Shown here piece after piece: positions 51,227-59,687 of a stretch of DNA of 64,000 nucleotides. The stretch lies in contig NZ_CH724108.1 of NCBI RefSeq assembly GCF_000153305.1, positions 372,352 through 436,351 on the forward strand, given 5' to 3'. The DNA is from Oceanicola granulosus HTCC2516. Its GTDB lineage: Bacteria > Pseudomonadota > Alphaproteobacteria > Rhodobacterales > Rhodobacteraceae. The first letter of the stretch is position 1. The number at the start of each line of letters is the position of its first letter. The notes under the pieces were generated by a model, which worked only from the letters and a program-made list of their open reading frames with translations, was not told the DNA's origin and did no database searches. A program made the translations under genes and the position numbers.

Positions 51227-51244
51227 CAGACAGGACATTGCCCC

Positions 51245-51565
51245 ATGACCGACAGCAAGACCGACCAGACCGAGGAACCCCGCGCGCCGCGCACACCGCA
51301 GGGGACGGTCTCGCCCGGACAGGTCAAGTTCAACACCGACCAGCTCAAGAGCACCTACTGCAACGTCTGCAACGGCTCCTCCACCCGCGAGGAAGTGGTG
51401 ATCAACTTCGGCGTCAACGAGAACTGGGACATGGGCGGCAAGAAGCTCGAGGTCGACCTGCACCACCGGATCGTCATGTCGCCCTTCGCCGCCAAGCGGC
51501 TGCGCGACATGATCAACCGGCTGATCGACGAGCACGAGACCCGCTACGGCAAGCTCGAGGGCTAG
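51245..51565 (+). CDS. DUF3467-family small protein, part of the giant-protein operon
   Basis: 106 residues. From about residue 30 it follows the DUF3467 pattern: TYCNVCNGSSTREEVVINFG in place of YxNxxxxxxxxxEFxxDF, then HHRIVMSPFAAKRLRDMINRL and a YGKLEG end. The family is small, cytoplasmic and of unknown function. Here the Y-C-N-x-x-C adds two cysteines. The start lies 18 nt after the giant gene's stop, with AGGA upstream; the next gene begins 13 nt later, so it is certainly co-transcribed. A chaperone or pilot role for the giant protein is inference from position. Confidence 0.75.
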   Translation: MTDSKTDQTEEPRAPRTPQGTVSPGQVKFNTDQLKSTYCNVCNGSSTREEVVINFGVNENWDMGGKKLEVDLHHRIVMSPFAAKRLRDMINRLIDEHETRYGKLEG

Positions 51566-51578
51566 GGCGGCCCCGCCC

Positions 51579-53447
51579 ATGACCCTGTCGCGCAGCATCC
51601 CCGGCGCATCGGCGGAGGCGCCCGCCGCGACGGCGGCCCTGTCGGGCGCGGCCTGGGCGGCGTTCGTGGGGGCGCGCGGCGAGCGGGCGCTGCTGCAGGC
51701 CTGGGTGACGCTGCTGATGCAGCGGGTGGACGACGCGGCCTTCGTCGTGGTGCTCGAGCCCGATCGCGACAGCGGCGCGCTCACGCCCGTCGCCGCCGGC
51801 CCCGACCCGACCCGCGATCTCGCCGCGCTGCGCCCCGCTGCCGAGCAATGCGCCACCTCCGGGCGCGCCGCGACGCTGGTGGAGGGCGAGCTCGGCTACG
51901 TCGCCGTCCCCGCCCGCACCCGCGACGGGCCGATGGCGGGGCTCGTGGTGATGGAGCTGCGCGCCACCGCCCCGGCGGCGCTCCAGCGGGCCGTGCGCGA
52001 GATCCACTGGGCCGCCGGTTGGCTCACCGCGCGCTACTGGCAGGGCGCGGCGGGCGAGGAGGCGGGCAAGGTCGAGCGGGCGGCCATCGCGCTCGACCTG
52101 CTGGCGCTGGTCCACGAGCATCCCCGTCCCGAGGCGGCGGCGATGGCGCTGGTCAACGAGGTGCAGGGGGTGCTCGAGGCCGACCAGGCCGCCATCGGCC
52201 TCGTGCGCGGCCGCCGCTCGCCGCGCGTCCGGCTGCTGACGATGTCCTACGCGGCGTGGTTCAAGCGCCGCTCCGCCCTCACCGAGAGCCTCGAGAACGC
52301 GATGGACGAGGTCTACGACCAGGGCGTCGCCGTCGCCCACCCGCCGGTCGAGGGGCTGCCGCGCTCCGTCGCCATAGCCCACGCCGACCACGTCCGCGCC
52401 ACCCGCACCGCCCACATCCTGTCGCTGCCGTTGCAGGACGACGGCCGCACCGTCGGCGTGCTGACCGTCGAGCGGCGCGACGACCGGGCGTTCGACCTGC
52501 GGGAGGTGCGAATCGCCGAGAGCGTCGCGGCGCTGATGGGGCCGGTGCTCGAGCTGAAGCGGCGCAACCGGCGCTGGATCGGCGGCCGGCTCGTCGACAA
52601 GGCGGGCCACGTGCTCGGCATCCTGCTCGGGCCGCGCCGGCTGAGCTGGAAGCTGCTGGCGCTGGCGCTGATCGCGCTCGCCCTCGCGGCGGCGACGGTG
52701 CGCGGCCCGTTCCGCGTCGCCGCCGACGCGGTGCTGCGCGGCGAGGTGCAGCGCGCCGCGGTCGCGCCGTTCCAGGGCTTCGTCGCCGAGGCGCCGTTGC
52801 GGGCGGGCGACGTGGTCGAGGCGGGCGCGCTGCTGGCCCGGCTCGACGACCGCGACCTGCGGCTCGAACAGCTGCGCTGGCAGTCGGAGATCGACCGCTT
52901 TCTCGCCCAGCAGCGCACCGCGCTGGCCGAACGGTCGCGCGACGAGGTGAGCTACCTCGAGGCCCAGATCGCCCAGGCCCGCGCCCAGCTCGCGCTCACC
53001 GAGGCGCAGCTCGCCAAGACCGAGATCCGCGCGCCGATCGCCGGGGTCGTCGTCTCGGGCGACCTCAGCCAGCAGCTCGGTGCGCCGGTGCAGCAGGGCG
53101 AGGTGCTGTTCGAGGTCGCGCCGCTCGACAGCTACCGCGTGGAGCTGTTCGTCGACGAGCGCGACCTGCGCTGGGTGGAGGCGGGGATGGGCGGCACGCT
53201 GATCCTCAAGAGCCGCCCCACCGACGGGCTCGGCTTCGAGATCGGCCGCATCACCCCGGTGTCGGAGGCGCGCGACGAGGGCAACGTGTTCGTCGCCGAG
53301 GCCCGCCTCGCCGCGCCCGGCCCCGACCTGCGGCCGGGGATGGAGGGCAGTGCCAAGATCGAGGCGGGCCGCGCGCTCTACGTCTGGTCGTGGACCCGGC
53401 GGCTGCGCGACTGGGCCCGCGCGACCCTCTGGACCTGGCAGCCGTGA
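51579..53447 (+). CDS. GAF-domain / HlyD-type membrane adaptor fusion
   Basis: 622 residues. The first 330 or so look cytoplasmic and GAF-like: residues 1-155 weakly, 165-325 more clearly (AAAMALVNEVQGVLEADQAAIGLV, then LPLQDDGRTVGVLTVERRDDRAFD). One transmembrane helix follows (KLLALALIALALAAATV, about 358-374). The periplasmic part is a classic HlyD adaptor: VAPFQGFVAEAPLRAGDVVEAG, coiled coil about 430-480, TEIRAPIAGVVVSGDLSQQLG, then a beta-barrel. A GAF sensor fused to an adaptor is unusual and suggests that export is gated from the cytoplasm. Third gene of the giant-protein operon; the next gene begins 7 nt after its stop. Confidence 0.8.
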   Translation: MTLSRSIPGASAEAPAATAALSGAAWAAFVGARGERALLQAWVTLLMQRVDDAAFVVVLEPDRDSGALTPVAAGPDPTRDLAALRPAAEQCATSGRAATLVEGELGYVAVPARTRDGPMAGLVVMELRATAPAALQRAVREIHWAAGWLTARYWQGAAGEEAGKVERAAIALDLLALVHEHPRPEAAAMALVNEVQGVLEADQAAIGLVRGRRSPRVRLLTMSYAAWFKRRSALTESLENAMDEVYDQGVAVAHPPVEGLPRSVAIAHADHVRATRTAHILSLPLQDDGRTVGVLTVERRDDRAFDLREVRIAESVAALMGPVLELKRRNRRWIGGRLVDKAGHVLGILLGPRRLSWKLLALALIALALAAATVRGPFRVAADAVLRGEVQRAAVAPFQGFVAEAPLRAGDVVEAGALLARLDDRDLRLEQLRWQSEIDRFLAQQRTALAERSRDEVSYLEAQIAQARAQLALTEAQLAKTEIRAPIAGVVVSGDLSQQLGAPVQQGEVLFEVAPLDSYRVELFVDERDLRWVEAGMGGTLILKSRPTDGLGFEIGRITPVSEARDEGNVFVAEARLAAPGPDLRPGMEGSAKIEAGRALYVWSWTRRLRDWARATLWTWQP

Positions 53448-53454
53448 GGGGCCG

Positions 53455-55605
53455 ATGGCGGAGCGCTTCCTCTCCCAGCTCTGGTACCGCGTCGAGGGGC
53501 TGACGCCGCGGCTCAAGGTGCACGTCACCGTCCACCGCCACCGCTACCGCGGCGAGCCCTGGTACGTGCTCCACGACCATGCCGGCGGGCGCGTCCACCG
53601 CTTCACCCCGGCGGCCTACATGGTCATCGGCCGCTTCGACGGACGCACCAGCATCGGCGAGATCTGGACGAGCCTCGCCGAGACCTACGACGCCGACGCG
53701 CCGAGCCAGGACGACGTCATCCAGCTCCTCGCCACGCTGCACCAGAACGACCTGATCCGCTACGCCGGTACCCCCGATGTCGCCGACCTGCTCGAGCGCT
53801 ACCGCAAGAAGTCGACGGAGCTCGTCAAGCAGAACCTAATGAACCCGGTCTCGATCCGCGTGCCGCTCTGGGATCCCGACCGCTTCCTGTCGCGCACGCT
53901 GCCCGTCGTGCGCCCGCTGCTCGGCTGGTGGGGGCTGGCGCTGTGGCTGGTGGTGGTCTGCTGGGGCGGGCTGGTCGCGGCGCAGAATTACGGCGCGCTG
54001 ACGGAGAACCTGACCGACCGGCTGCTCGGCGCGCGGAACATCGCGATCACGCTGATCAGCTACCCGCTGCTCAAGGCGCTCCACGAGCTGGCGCATGGGT
54101 ATCTGACGAAGATGCGCGGGCAGGAAGTGCGGGAGATGGGGATCATGTTCCTCGTCTTCTTCCCCGTGCCCTACGTCGACGCCTCCGCCGCGGCCGCCCT
54201 GCGCAACAAGTGGCACCGCGCGGCGGTGAGCGCGGGGGGCATCTTCGTCGAGACCTTCGCCGCCGCGCTCGCGCTGATCCTGTGGGCCGAGGCGGAGGCG
54301 GGCTTCCTGCGGGCGGTGGCGTTCAACATCGTGATGATCGGCGGGCTGTCGACGCTGTTCGTGAACGGTAACCCGTTGTTGAAGTTCGACGGCTACTATG
54401 TCCTGGCCGACCTGATCGAGAGCCCCAATTTCGGCACCCGCGCCAACCTCTACTGGGGCTGGCTGATCCAGCGCCGCCTGTTCGGCGCGAAACAGCTGAA
54501 GGAGCCCGTCGCCACGCCCGGAGAGCGGCGCTGGTTTCTCGTCTACGCACCGGCGGCGCTCGTCTACCGGCTGTCGGTGATGGTCGGCATCGCGCTGTTC
54601 GTCGCCGGGAAGTACTATTTCGCCGGCGTCGTGCTGGCGCTCTGGAGCGTGTTCAACGCGGTGATCAAGCCGCTGTTCAAGCACATCCGCCACGTGCTGA
54701 TCTCGCCGGGCCTGCGCAAAGTGCGCGGCCGCGCCAAGCGCTGGACCTTCGGCAGCATCGCCACCCTCGCGGCGGCGCTGCTGCTGATCCCGCTGCCGCT
54801 GCGCACCGACACCGAGGGCGTCGTCTGGCTGCCCGAGGCGGCGCACCTGCGCGCCGGCGCGCCCGGCTTCGTCGCCCGCGTCGCCGCCGGGCGCGGCGCG
54901 GCGGTGGCCGAGGGCGAGGCGCTCGTCGAACTCGCCGCGCCGACGCTCGCGGCGCGCATCGAGGGGCTGCGCTGGCGCGAGGAGGAATACCGCCGCCGCC
55001 TCGCCGTGCTCAGCGTCAGCGACCGCCCCCGCGCCGAGGCGGCCCGGCTGGAGCTCGCCGAGGCGACGGGCGAACTGGCGCGCGAGATGGCACGGCAGGG
55101 CGACATGCTCCTGACCGCCCCGCTCGCGGGCCGCTTCGAGCCGGTCGTGCCGCCCGACGACCTGACGGGGCGCTTCTTCAACGAGGGCGATCTCGTCGGC
55201 TATGTCCTGCCGCCGCGCCCGGAGGTGCTGCGCATCGCCGTGGCCCAGGCCGACGCGGCGCTGGTGCGCGAGCGGCTGGAGGGCGTCGAGGTCCGCTTCG
55301 CCGGCGCGCTCGAGCAGCGCCACCGCGTCCTTCTGATCCGCGCCGTGCCGCAGGCGCAGGCGAGCCTGCCGAGCCCGGTGCTCGGCAGCCGGGGCGGCGG
55401 CCGGTTCCTTACCGCGCCCGGCGACGAGGAGGGCACGGCGAGCCTCGACCCGGTCTTCGTCTACGACCTCGCCATGCCGCCCGACGCGCCGGTCCAGCCC
55501 TACGGGATGCGGGTGCTGGTGCGCTTCGACCACGGCCTCGAGCCGGCGGCGTTTCAGGCATGGCGGCGGGTGCGCCAGCTGTTCCTCGAGCGGTTCAATG
55601 CCTGA
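53455..55605 (+). CDS. PqqD-like / site-2-protease (M50) / HlyD-like membrane fusion protein
   Basis: 716 residues. Residues 20-103 resemble PqqD, the leader-binding RRE fold (HRFTPAAYMVIGRFDGRTSIGEI, then DVIQLLATLHQNDLI). A polytopic membrane region of about 150-460 has the S2P zinc motifs HELAH (210-214) and NPLLKFDGYYVL (D312, G313), both intact. The rest (about 475-716) is barrel-sandwich and adaptor-like (GFVARVAAGRGAAVAEGEALVEL, APLAGRFEPVVPP). The whole may recognise a leader, cleave in or near the membrane and reach into the periplasm. The ATG at 53455 is preferred, 7 nt after the upstream stop. Its stop overlaps the next gene by 8 nt. Confidence 0.8.
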   Translation: MAERFLSQLWYRVEGLTPRLKVHVTVHRHRYRGEPWYVLHDHAGGRVHRFTPAAYMVIGRFDGRTSIGEIWTSLAETYDADAPSQDDVIQLLATLHQNDLIRYAGTPDVADLLERYRKKSTELVKQNLMNPVSIRVPLWDPDRFLSRTLPVVRPLLGWWGLALWLVVVCWGGLVAAQNYGALTENLTDRLLGARNIAITLISYPLLKALHELAHGYLTKMRGQEVREMGIMFLVFFPVPYVDASAAAALRNKWHRAAVSAGGIFVETFAAALALILWAEAEAGFLRAVAFNIVMIGGLSTLFVNGNPLLKFDGYYVLADLIESPNFGTRANLYWGWLIQRRLFGAKQLKEPVATPGERRWFLVYAPAALVYRLSVMVGIALFVAGKYYFAGVVLALWSVFNAVIKPLFKHIRHVLISPGLRKVRGRAKRWTFGSIATLAAALLLIPLPLRTDTEGVVWLPEAAHLRAGAPGFVARVAAGRGAAVAEGEALVELAAPTLAARIEGLRWREEEYRRRLAVLSVSDRPRAEAARLELAEATGELAREMARQGDMLLTAPLAGRFEPVVPPDDLTGRFFNEGDLVGYVLPPRPEVLRIAVAQADAALVRERLEGVEVRFAGALEQRHRVLLIRAVPQAQASLPSPVLGSRGGGRFLTAPGDEEGTASLDPVFVYDLAMPPDAPVQPYGMRVLVRFDHGLEPAAFQAWRRVRQLFLERFNA

Positions 55606-57577
55606 CGGCGGCCGCCTCGGCTTCGGCGCGCCCCGGCGCGCCGTCTCGCCCTACGCCGAGCGGGCCGATCCGATCGACAACGCCGTCGACCGGATCGCCG
55701 AGCGCTGGCTCGGCTGGGCCGAGGCGCGCTGGCCGCTGCACCGCCGTCGCCTCGCACGCCGCGCCGCCCGCATCGCCGCGCTCGAGCCCCGCTACGCCGC
55801 CCTGCGCAGCCACCAGCTCGTCGCGCTCGCCCACACGCTCGCCCGCCAGACCCTGCGCCACACGCCGGGCCGCGATCCGCTCGCCCACCTGCTCGCGGTG
55901 CTGGCGGAGCTGCTGTTCCGCACCCTCGGCAAGCGGCCCTACCCGGTCCAGCTGATGGGTGCGATGGCGCTGCTCGAGGGGCGGCTCGTCGAGATGGCGA
56001 CGGGGGAGGGCAAGACGATCACCGGCATGCCCGCCGCCCTCGCCGCCGCGCTGCGCGGCGAGCCGGTCCACGTGGTGACGGTCAACGACTACCTCGCCGG
56101 GCGCGACGGCGCCGAGATCGCGCCGCTCGCCGAGCGCCTCGGCCTCAGCGTCGGCATCGTCGAGACGGAGATGGACCCCGCCGCCCGCGCCGCCGCCTAC
56201 GCCTGCGACCTGACCTATGTCAGCAACGCCAACGTGACCTTCGACTACCTGCGCGACCGCGTCGCGCTGGGGCAGGCGCGCGGCCCGGCCCGCGCCCGGC
56301 TCGCGTCGCTGATCGGCGGGCGCGCGGGGGCGGGGCTGACCTTGCGCGGGCTCGGATTCGCCATCGTCGACGAGGCCGACAGCGTCTTCATCGACGAGGC
56401 GCGCACGCCGCTGATCCTGTCGTCCTCGGGCGACGAGGCCGACGCCGCGCGGCTCTACAACACTGGCCTGCGCCTCGCCCGCGCGCTCCGCGCCGGGGCG
56501 GACTTCGAGCTCGACGAGATGCGCCGCTCCGTCACTCTCACCGAGGCGGGCAAGGAGCGGCTCGCCGCCGAGGCGGCGGGGCTCGACGGGCAATGGCGGG
56601 TGCGGCTCGCGCGCGAGGAACTGGTGGTGCAGGCGCTCTCGGCGCTGCACCTGTTCGAGCTCGGCCGTGACTACATCGTCGACGACGGCGGGGTGCAGAT
56701 CGTCGACGAATATTCCGGCCGGGTCATGCCCGACCGCACCTGGCAGGGCGGTCTGCACCAGATGATCGAGGCCAAGGAGGGCGTCGAGGTGACCGGCCGC
56801 AAGGTGACGCTGGCCTCGATCACCTACCAGCGCTTTTTCCGCCGCTACGTCCGCCTCGCCGGCATGACCGGCACCGGCATGGAGCTCGCCGGCGAGTTCC
56901 GCGAGACCTACGGTCTCGTCACCGTCCGCATCCCGCGCCACCGCCCGCTGCGCCGCCGGCACGTCGGCAGCCGCTTCTTCCAGACCGCGGCGGGCCGCTG
57001 GCGCGCCGTCGCCGCGCGGGTGGGCCAGCTCGCGGCGCAGGGGCGGCCGGTGCTGATCGGCACCCGCTCGGTCGAGGCGTCGGAACATCTCTCGCGGGTG
57101 CTGGACGAGGCCGGGCTGGCGCACCGCGTGCTCAACGCGCGCTCCGACGAGGCGGAGGCCGATATCGTCGCCGCCGCCGGACAGCGCGGCGCGGTCACGG
57201 TGGCGACCAACGTCGCCGGGCGCGGCACCGACATCGCCCTCGGCGAGGGGGTGCGCGAGCTTGGCGGGCTGCACGTGATCCTCACCGAGTACCACGAGAG
57301 CAGCCGCATCGACCGCCAGCTCTACGGCCGCGCCGGCCGGCAGGGCGATCCCGGCACCACCGAAGCGATCGTCAGCCGCGAAGACGAACTCTTCACCCGC
57401 TACACGCCCCGCCTGCTGCGGCTCGCCCGCGCCGCCCGGATGCCGCTGCTCGACACTCTCATGCGCCGCACCGCCCAGTCCCGCGCGGAGCGCGAACACG
57501 CCATCACACGTCGCGAACAGGTGCGGCTCGACAAGCAGCTCGAAAGCTCGATGGCCTTCGCCGGCCAGCGGGAGTGA
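55598..57577 (+). CDS. SecA-like translocation ATPase, short form lacking the C-terminal scaffold
   Basis: 659 residues against about 900 for housekeeping SecA. NBD1 has Walker A ATGEGKT (134-140) and DEAD-type VDEADSVFIDEARTP (257-271). The cross-linking domain follows. NBD2 has MTGTGMELAGEF (423-434), NVAGRGTDIALG (538-549) and DRQLYGRAGRQGDPG (572-586). The helical wing, two-helix finger region and zinc-binding tail are missing or reduced to a short basic helix. All ATPase motifs are intact, so it is an active but trimmed motor, an accessory SecA by length and location. It is the last gene of the giant-protein operon and overlaps the M50-like gene by 8 nt. Confidence 0.85.
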   Translation: MPDGGRLGFGAPRRAVSPYAERADPIDNAVDRIAERWLGWAEARWPLHRRRLARRAARIAALEPRYAALRSHQLVALAHTLARQTLRHTPGRDPLAHLLAVLAELLFRTLGKRPYPVQLMGAMALLEGRLVEMATGEGKTITGMPAALAAALRGEPVHVVTVNDYLAGRDGAEIAPLAERLGLSVGIVETEMDPAARAAAYACDLTYVSNANVTFDYLRDRVALGQARGPARARLASLIGGRAGAGLTLRGLGFAIVDEADSVFIDEARTPLILSSSGDEADAARLYNTGLRLARALRAGADFELDEMRRSVTLTEAGKERLAAEAAGLDGQWRVRLAREELVVQALSALHLFELGRDYIVDDGGVQIVDEYSGRVMPDRTWQGGLHQMIEAKEGVEVTGRKVTLASITYQRFFRRYVRLAGMTGTGMELAGEFRETYGLVTVRIPRHRPLRRRHVGSRFFQTAAGRWRAVAARVGQLAAQGRPVLIGTRSVEASEHLSRVLDEAGLAHRVLNARSDEAEADIVAAAGQRGAVTVATNVAGRGTDIALGEGVRELGGLHVILTEYHESSRIDRQLYGRAGRQGDPGTTEAIVSREDELFTRYTPRLLRLARAARMPLLDTLMRRTAQSRAEREHAITRREQVRLDKQLESSMAFAGQRE

Positions 57578-57609
57578 CGGGTAGGCGCCGGCGCGCGTGC
57601 TTTGGGATT

Positions 57610-57685
<76 letters not shown>

Positions 57686-57730
57686 GATGGCGGTCTATGT
57701 GGCGCGTGTGCCAGCTCGTGTCAAGCGGCC

Positions 57731-58402
57731 TCAGAACTCCCACCATGTGGCGATGCGCAGGCCCGTTCCCTCGTCGCCCGTCAGCGCCTGGACGATGCCG
57801 ACCTCGAGCCGGACCCGCTCGTTCACCTGCAGCAGGACCGCCGGCGCCGCCTTCGCGTAGTAGTCGCCGGCAGTGCCGATTCCCGTCTGCAGTTGGGCGA
57901 CGGTGGTAAGGCGGTCGGTCCAGTTGTGGCCCCAGGTGAGATCGAGCTTGGACTCGCGGCGATCCTCGCCCAGCACGAAGATCTGCGCCGCGTCCGCCGC
58001 GAGCCAGCCGCTGGCGAGGCCGCGGCCGAAGGAGAGGCCGGCGCGGCCGATCTGCTCGACCTCGCTGCGCAGGCGGTCGTTGCGAAAGCCGTAGGCGAGG
58101 CTCGCGGCGACGGGCCAGCCCGCGCCGGCTCCGAAGAGAGGCGTGCGGGCGAAGACGGTGCCCGTCTCCTCCTGGTCGCCGTTCGCGATGTAGAGATCGA
58201 GCCCCACGGTCAGCCGCTCGTGCAGGCCGTATTCGAGAAAGACTGTCGGATCCCAGTGCACCGGGCGCACGGCCGCCTCGGTCAGCGCGACGTTGGCGCC
58301 GAAGGAGAGGAACACCGCGCCTTGCTCGCGCATCCAGGCGCCGGCGAGGGCGGGGGGCGAAGCGGCGAGCGCGAGGACCAGGATGAGGACGAATCGCTGC
58401 AT
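57731..58402 (-). CDS. Outer-membrane beta-barrel-type protein, unknown function
   Basis: 223 residues from ATG (a TTG 9 nt upstream is an alternative with better AGG spacing). Signal peptide [20 protein letters not shown], cleaved before GAWMREQG. The mature protein is built of alternating amphipathic strands ([45 protein letters not shown]) and ends in WWEF, a C-terminal aromatic signal for barrel assembly. Length suits an 8-10-stranded barrel. No named family is recognised. Confidence 0.7.
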   Translation of the reverse strand: MQRFVLILVLALAASPPALAGAWMREQGAVFLSFGANVALTEAAVRPVHWDPTVFLEYGLHERLTVGLDLYIANGDQEETGTVFARTPLFGAGAGWPVAASLAYGFRNDRLRSEVEQIGRAGLSFGRGLASGWLAADAAQIFVLGEDRRESKLDLTWGHNWTDRLTTVAQLQTGIGTAGDYYAKAAPAVLLQVNERVRLEVGIVQALTGDEGTGLRIATWWEF

Positions 58403-58432
58403 GAGGCGCAAATTACCTGCGCCGAGTTAAGC

Positions 58433-58903
58433 TCATCTTAATGGGCGCATGGCATACCAGACGAGCGCCGGCACTTCGCGCAGGGCCTGGCGCAGCTGGG
58501 TCGGCACGTGGCTGCCCCGCAGCGGCGGCGGCGCGCCGGCTGCGGTCAGCCCCATCCGCCGGGCGGCGAGGCGCGCGCGCGGCACGTGGTAGCGGTCGGT
58601 CACGATCAGCACCCGGGTCTCTCCCTGTGCCGCGAGCAGGGGGCGGGCGAAGAGGAGGTTCTCCCAGGTGGACGTGGAGCGCCGCTCTTGTAGGATCGCC
58701 GCATCGGGGACGCCGGCTCCGAGCAGCAGCGCGCGCATGACTTCGGCCTCGGGCGGCCCATGCCGCCCCTGGCCGCCACAGGGGATGAGCAGCCTGCCGC
58801 GGCCGGCGTGGTAGAGGCCGGCGGCGTGCAGCGTGCGCCGGCGCAGCGTGGGCGACGGGCCGTGGGGCCAGACGGCGGCGCCGAGGATGAGGATGGCGGT
58901 CAT
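58433..58903 (-). CDS. YdcF/DUF218 (ElyC/SanA-type) family protein
   Basis: 156 residues from [15 protein letters not shown]. The DUF218 pattern is clear: ILGAxVW near the N-terminus, [48 protein letters not shown] and [15 protein letters not shown]. The family is linked to envelope and cell-wall precursor functions, but its enzyme activity is unsettled. No N-terminal membrane anchor is seen. It is divergent from cutC with 34 bp between starts and lies 30 bp from the barrel-protein gene on the same strand. Confidence 0.8.
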   Translation of the reverse strand: MTAILILGAAVWPHGPSPTLRRRTLHAAGLYHAGRGRLLIPCGGQGRHGPPEAEVMRALLLGAGVPDAAILQERRSTSTWENLLFARPLLAAQGETRVLIVTDRYHVPRARLAARRMGLTAAGAPPPLRGSHVPTQLRQALREVPALVWYAMRPLR

Positions 58904-58937
58904 GGGGCTCCGGCGGGCGAGGGTGGGTGAGGCAGAT

Positions 58938-59687
58938 ATGGTGCCGCTGGAGGTCTGCGTCGACACCCTCGCCGGCGTCGGGGCGGCGCGCCGCGGCGGC
59001 GCGGCGCGGATCGAGCTGTGCGCGGCGCTGTCGGAGGGCGGGCTGACCCCTTCGGCGGGGCTGATGGCGCAGGCCGTCCGGGCGGCGGGGGCGCAGGTGG
59101 AGGTCTACGCGATGATCCGGCCGCGCGCCGGCCTGTTCGACTATGGCGCGGAAGAGATGGAGGTGATGCTCGCCGACCTCGCCGCGGCCCGTGCAGCGGG
59201 GGTCTCGGGCGTGGTGCTGGGGGTGCAGCGGGCGGACGGGGCCCTCGACACCGCCCGGCTCGCGCGGCTCAAGGCGGCGGCGGGCCTGCTGGGCACGACG
59301 CTGCACCGGGTGATCGACGTGGTGCCTGACCCGCTCGCCGCACTCGACGCGGCCCTCGGGCTCGGCTTCGACAGGGTGCTCACCTCCGGCGGCGCAAACA
59401 GTGCGGCACAGGGGGCGGCGGAGCTGAGAGCGCTGGTGGCCCGGGCGCGCGGGCGGATCGGGATCATGGCCGGTGGCGGCGTGACGCCGGAGACGCTCGC
59501 GGTGGTCCTCGCGACGGGGGTAGATGCGGTCCACGCCTCCTGCGCCGCCCCCGCCTCCGGCGCGCGCACCTTCGCCGATTTCGACCCGGCCGGCGGGCGG
59601 CGGGTGACGGAGGAATGCCGCGTTCGCGCCTTGGTCGCGGCGCTCGAGGCGGCTAGGAAATCTCGAAATACGGAGGGAGCGGGATGA
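58938..59687 (+). CDS. cutC: CutC family protein
   Basis: 249-residue TIM-barrel protein. Family segments: LEVCVDTLAGVGAARRGGAARIELCAAL, GGLTPSAGL, VYAMIRPRAGLFDY, LHRVIDVVPDP, RVLTSGGANSAAQG, IMAGGGVTPETL and VHASCAAP. CutC was first linked to copper homeostasis, but that role is doubtful in many bacteria. The ATG at 58938 is chosen for the match to family N-termini; GTGAGG lies upstream. Overlaps the next gene by 4 nt (ATGA). Confidence 0.88.
   Translation: MVPLEVCVDTLAGVGAARRGGAARIELCAALSEGGLTPSAGLMAQAVRAAGAQVEVYAMIRPRAGLFDYGAEEMEVMLADLAAARAAGVSGVVLGVQRADGALDTARLARLKAAAGLLGTTLHRVIDVVPDPLAALDAALGLGFDRVLTSGGANSAAQGAAELRALVARARGRIGIMAGGGVTPETLAVVLATGVDAVHASCAAPASGARTFADFDPAGGRRVTEECRVRALVAALEAARKSRNTEGAG

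Noticed and set aside
47125-50045. CRISPR-like array
   Set aside because: The regular spacing comes from in-frame protein repeats of 87-89 residues, not short direct repeats with unique spacers.
12617-51226. RTX (GGxGxDxUx) repeats or other type I secretion C-terminal signals
   Set aside because: None seen in the giant protein; Asp/Gly-rich turns such as DPDGDP belong to Ig/cadherin-like repeats.
57578-57609. GC-rich palindrome (GCGCCGGCGC) after the SecA-like gene as an operon terminator
   Set aside because: The stem is short and self-complementary without a loop or T-run; too weak to call.
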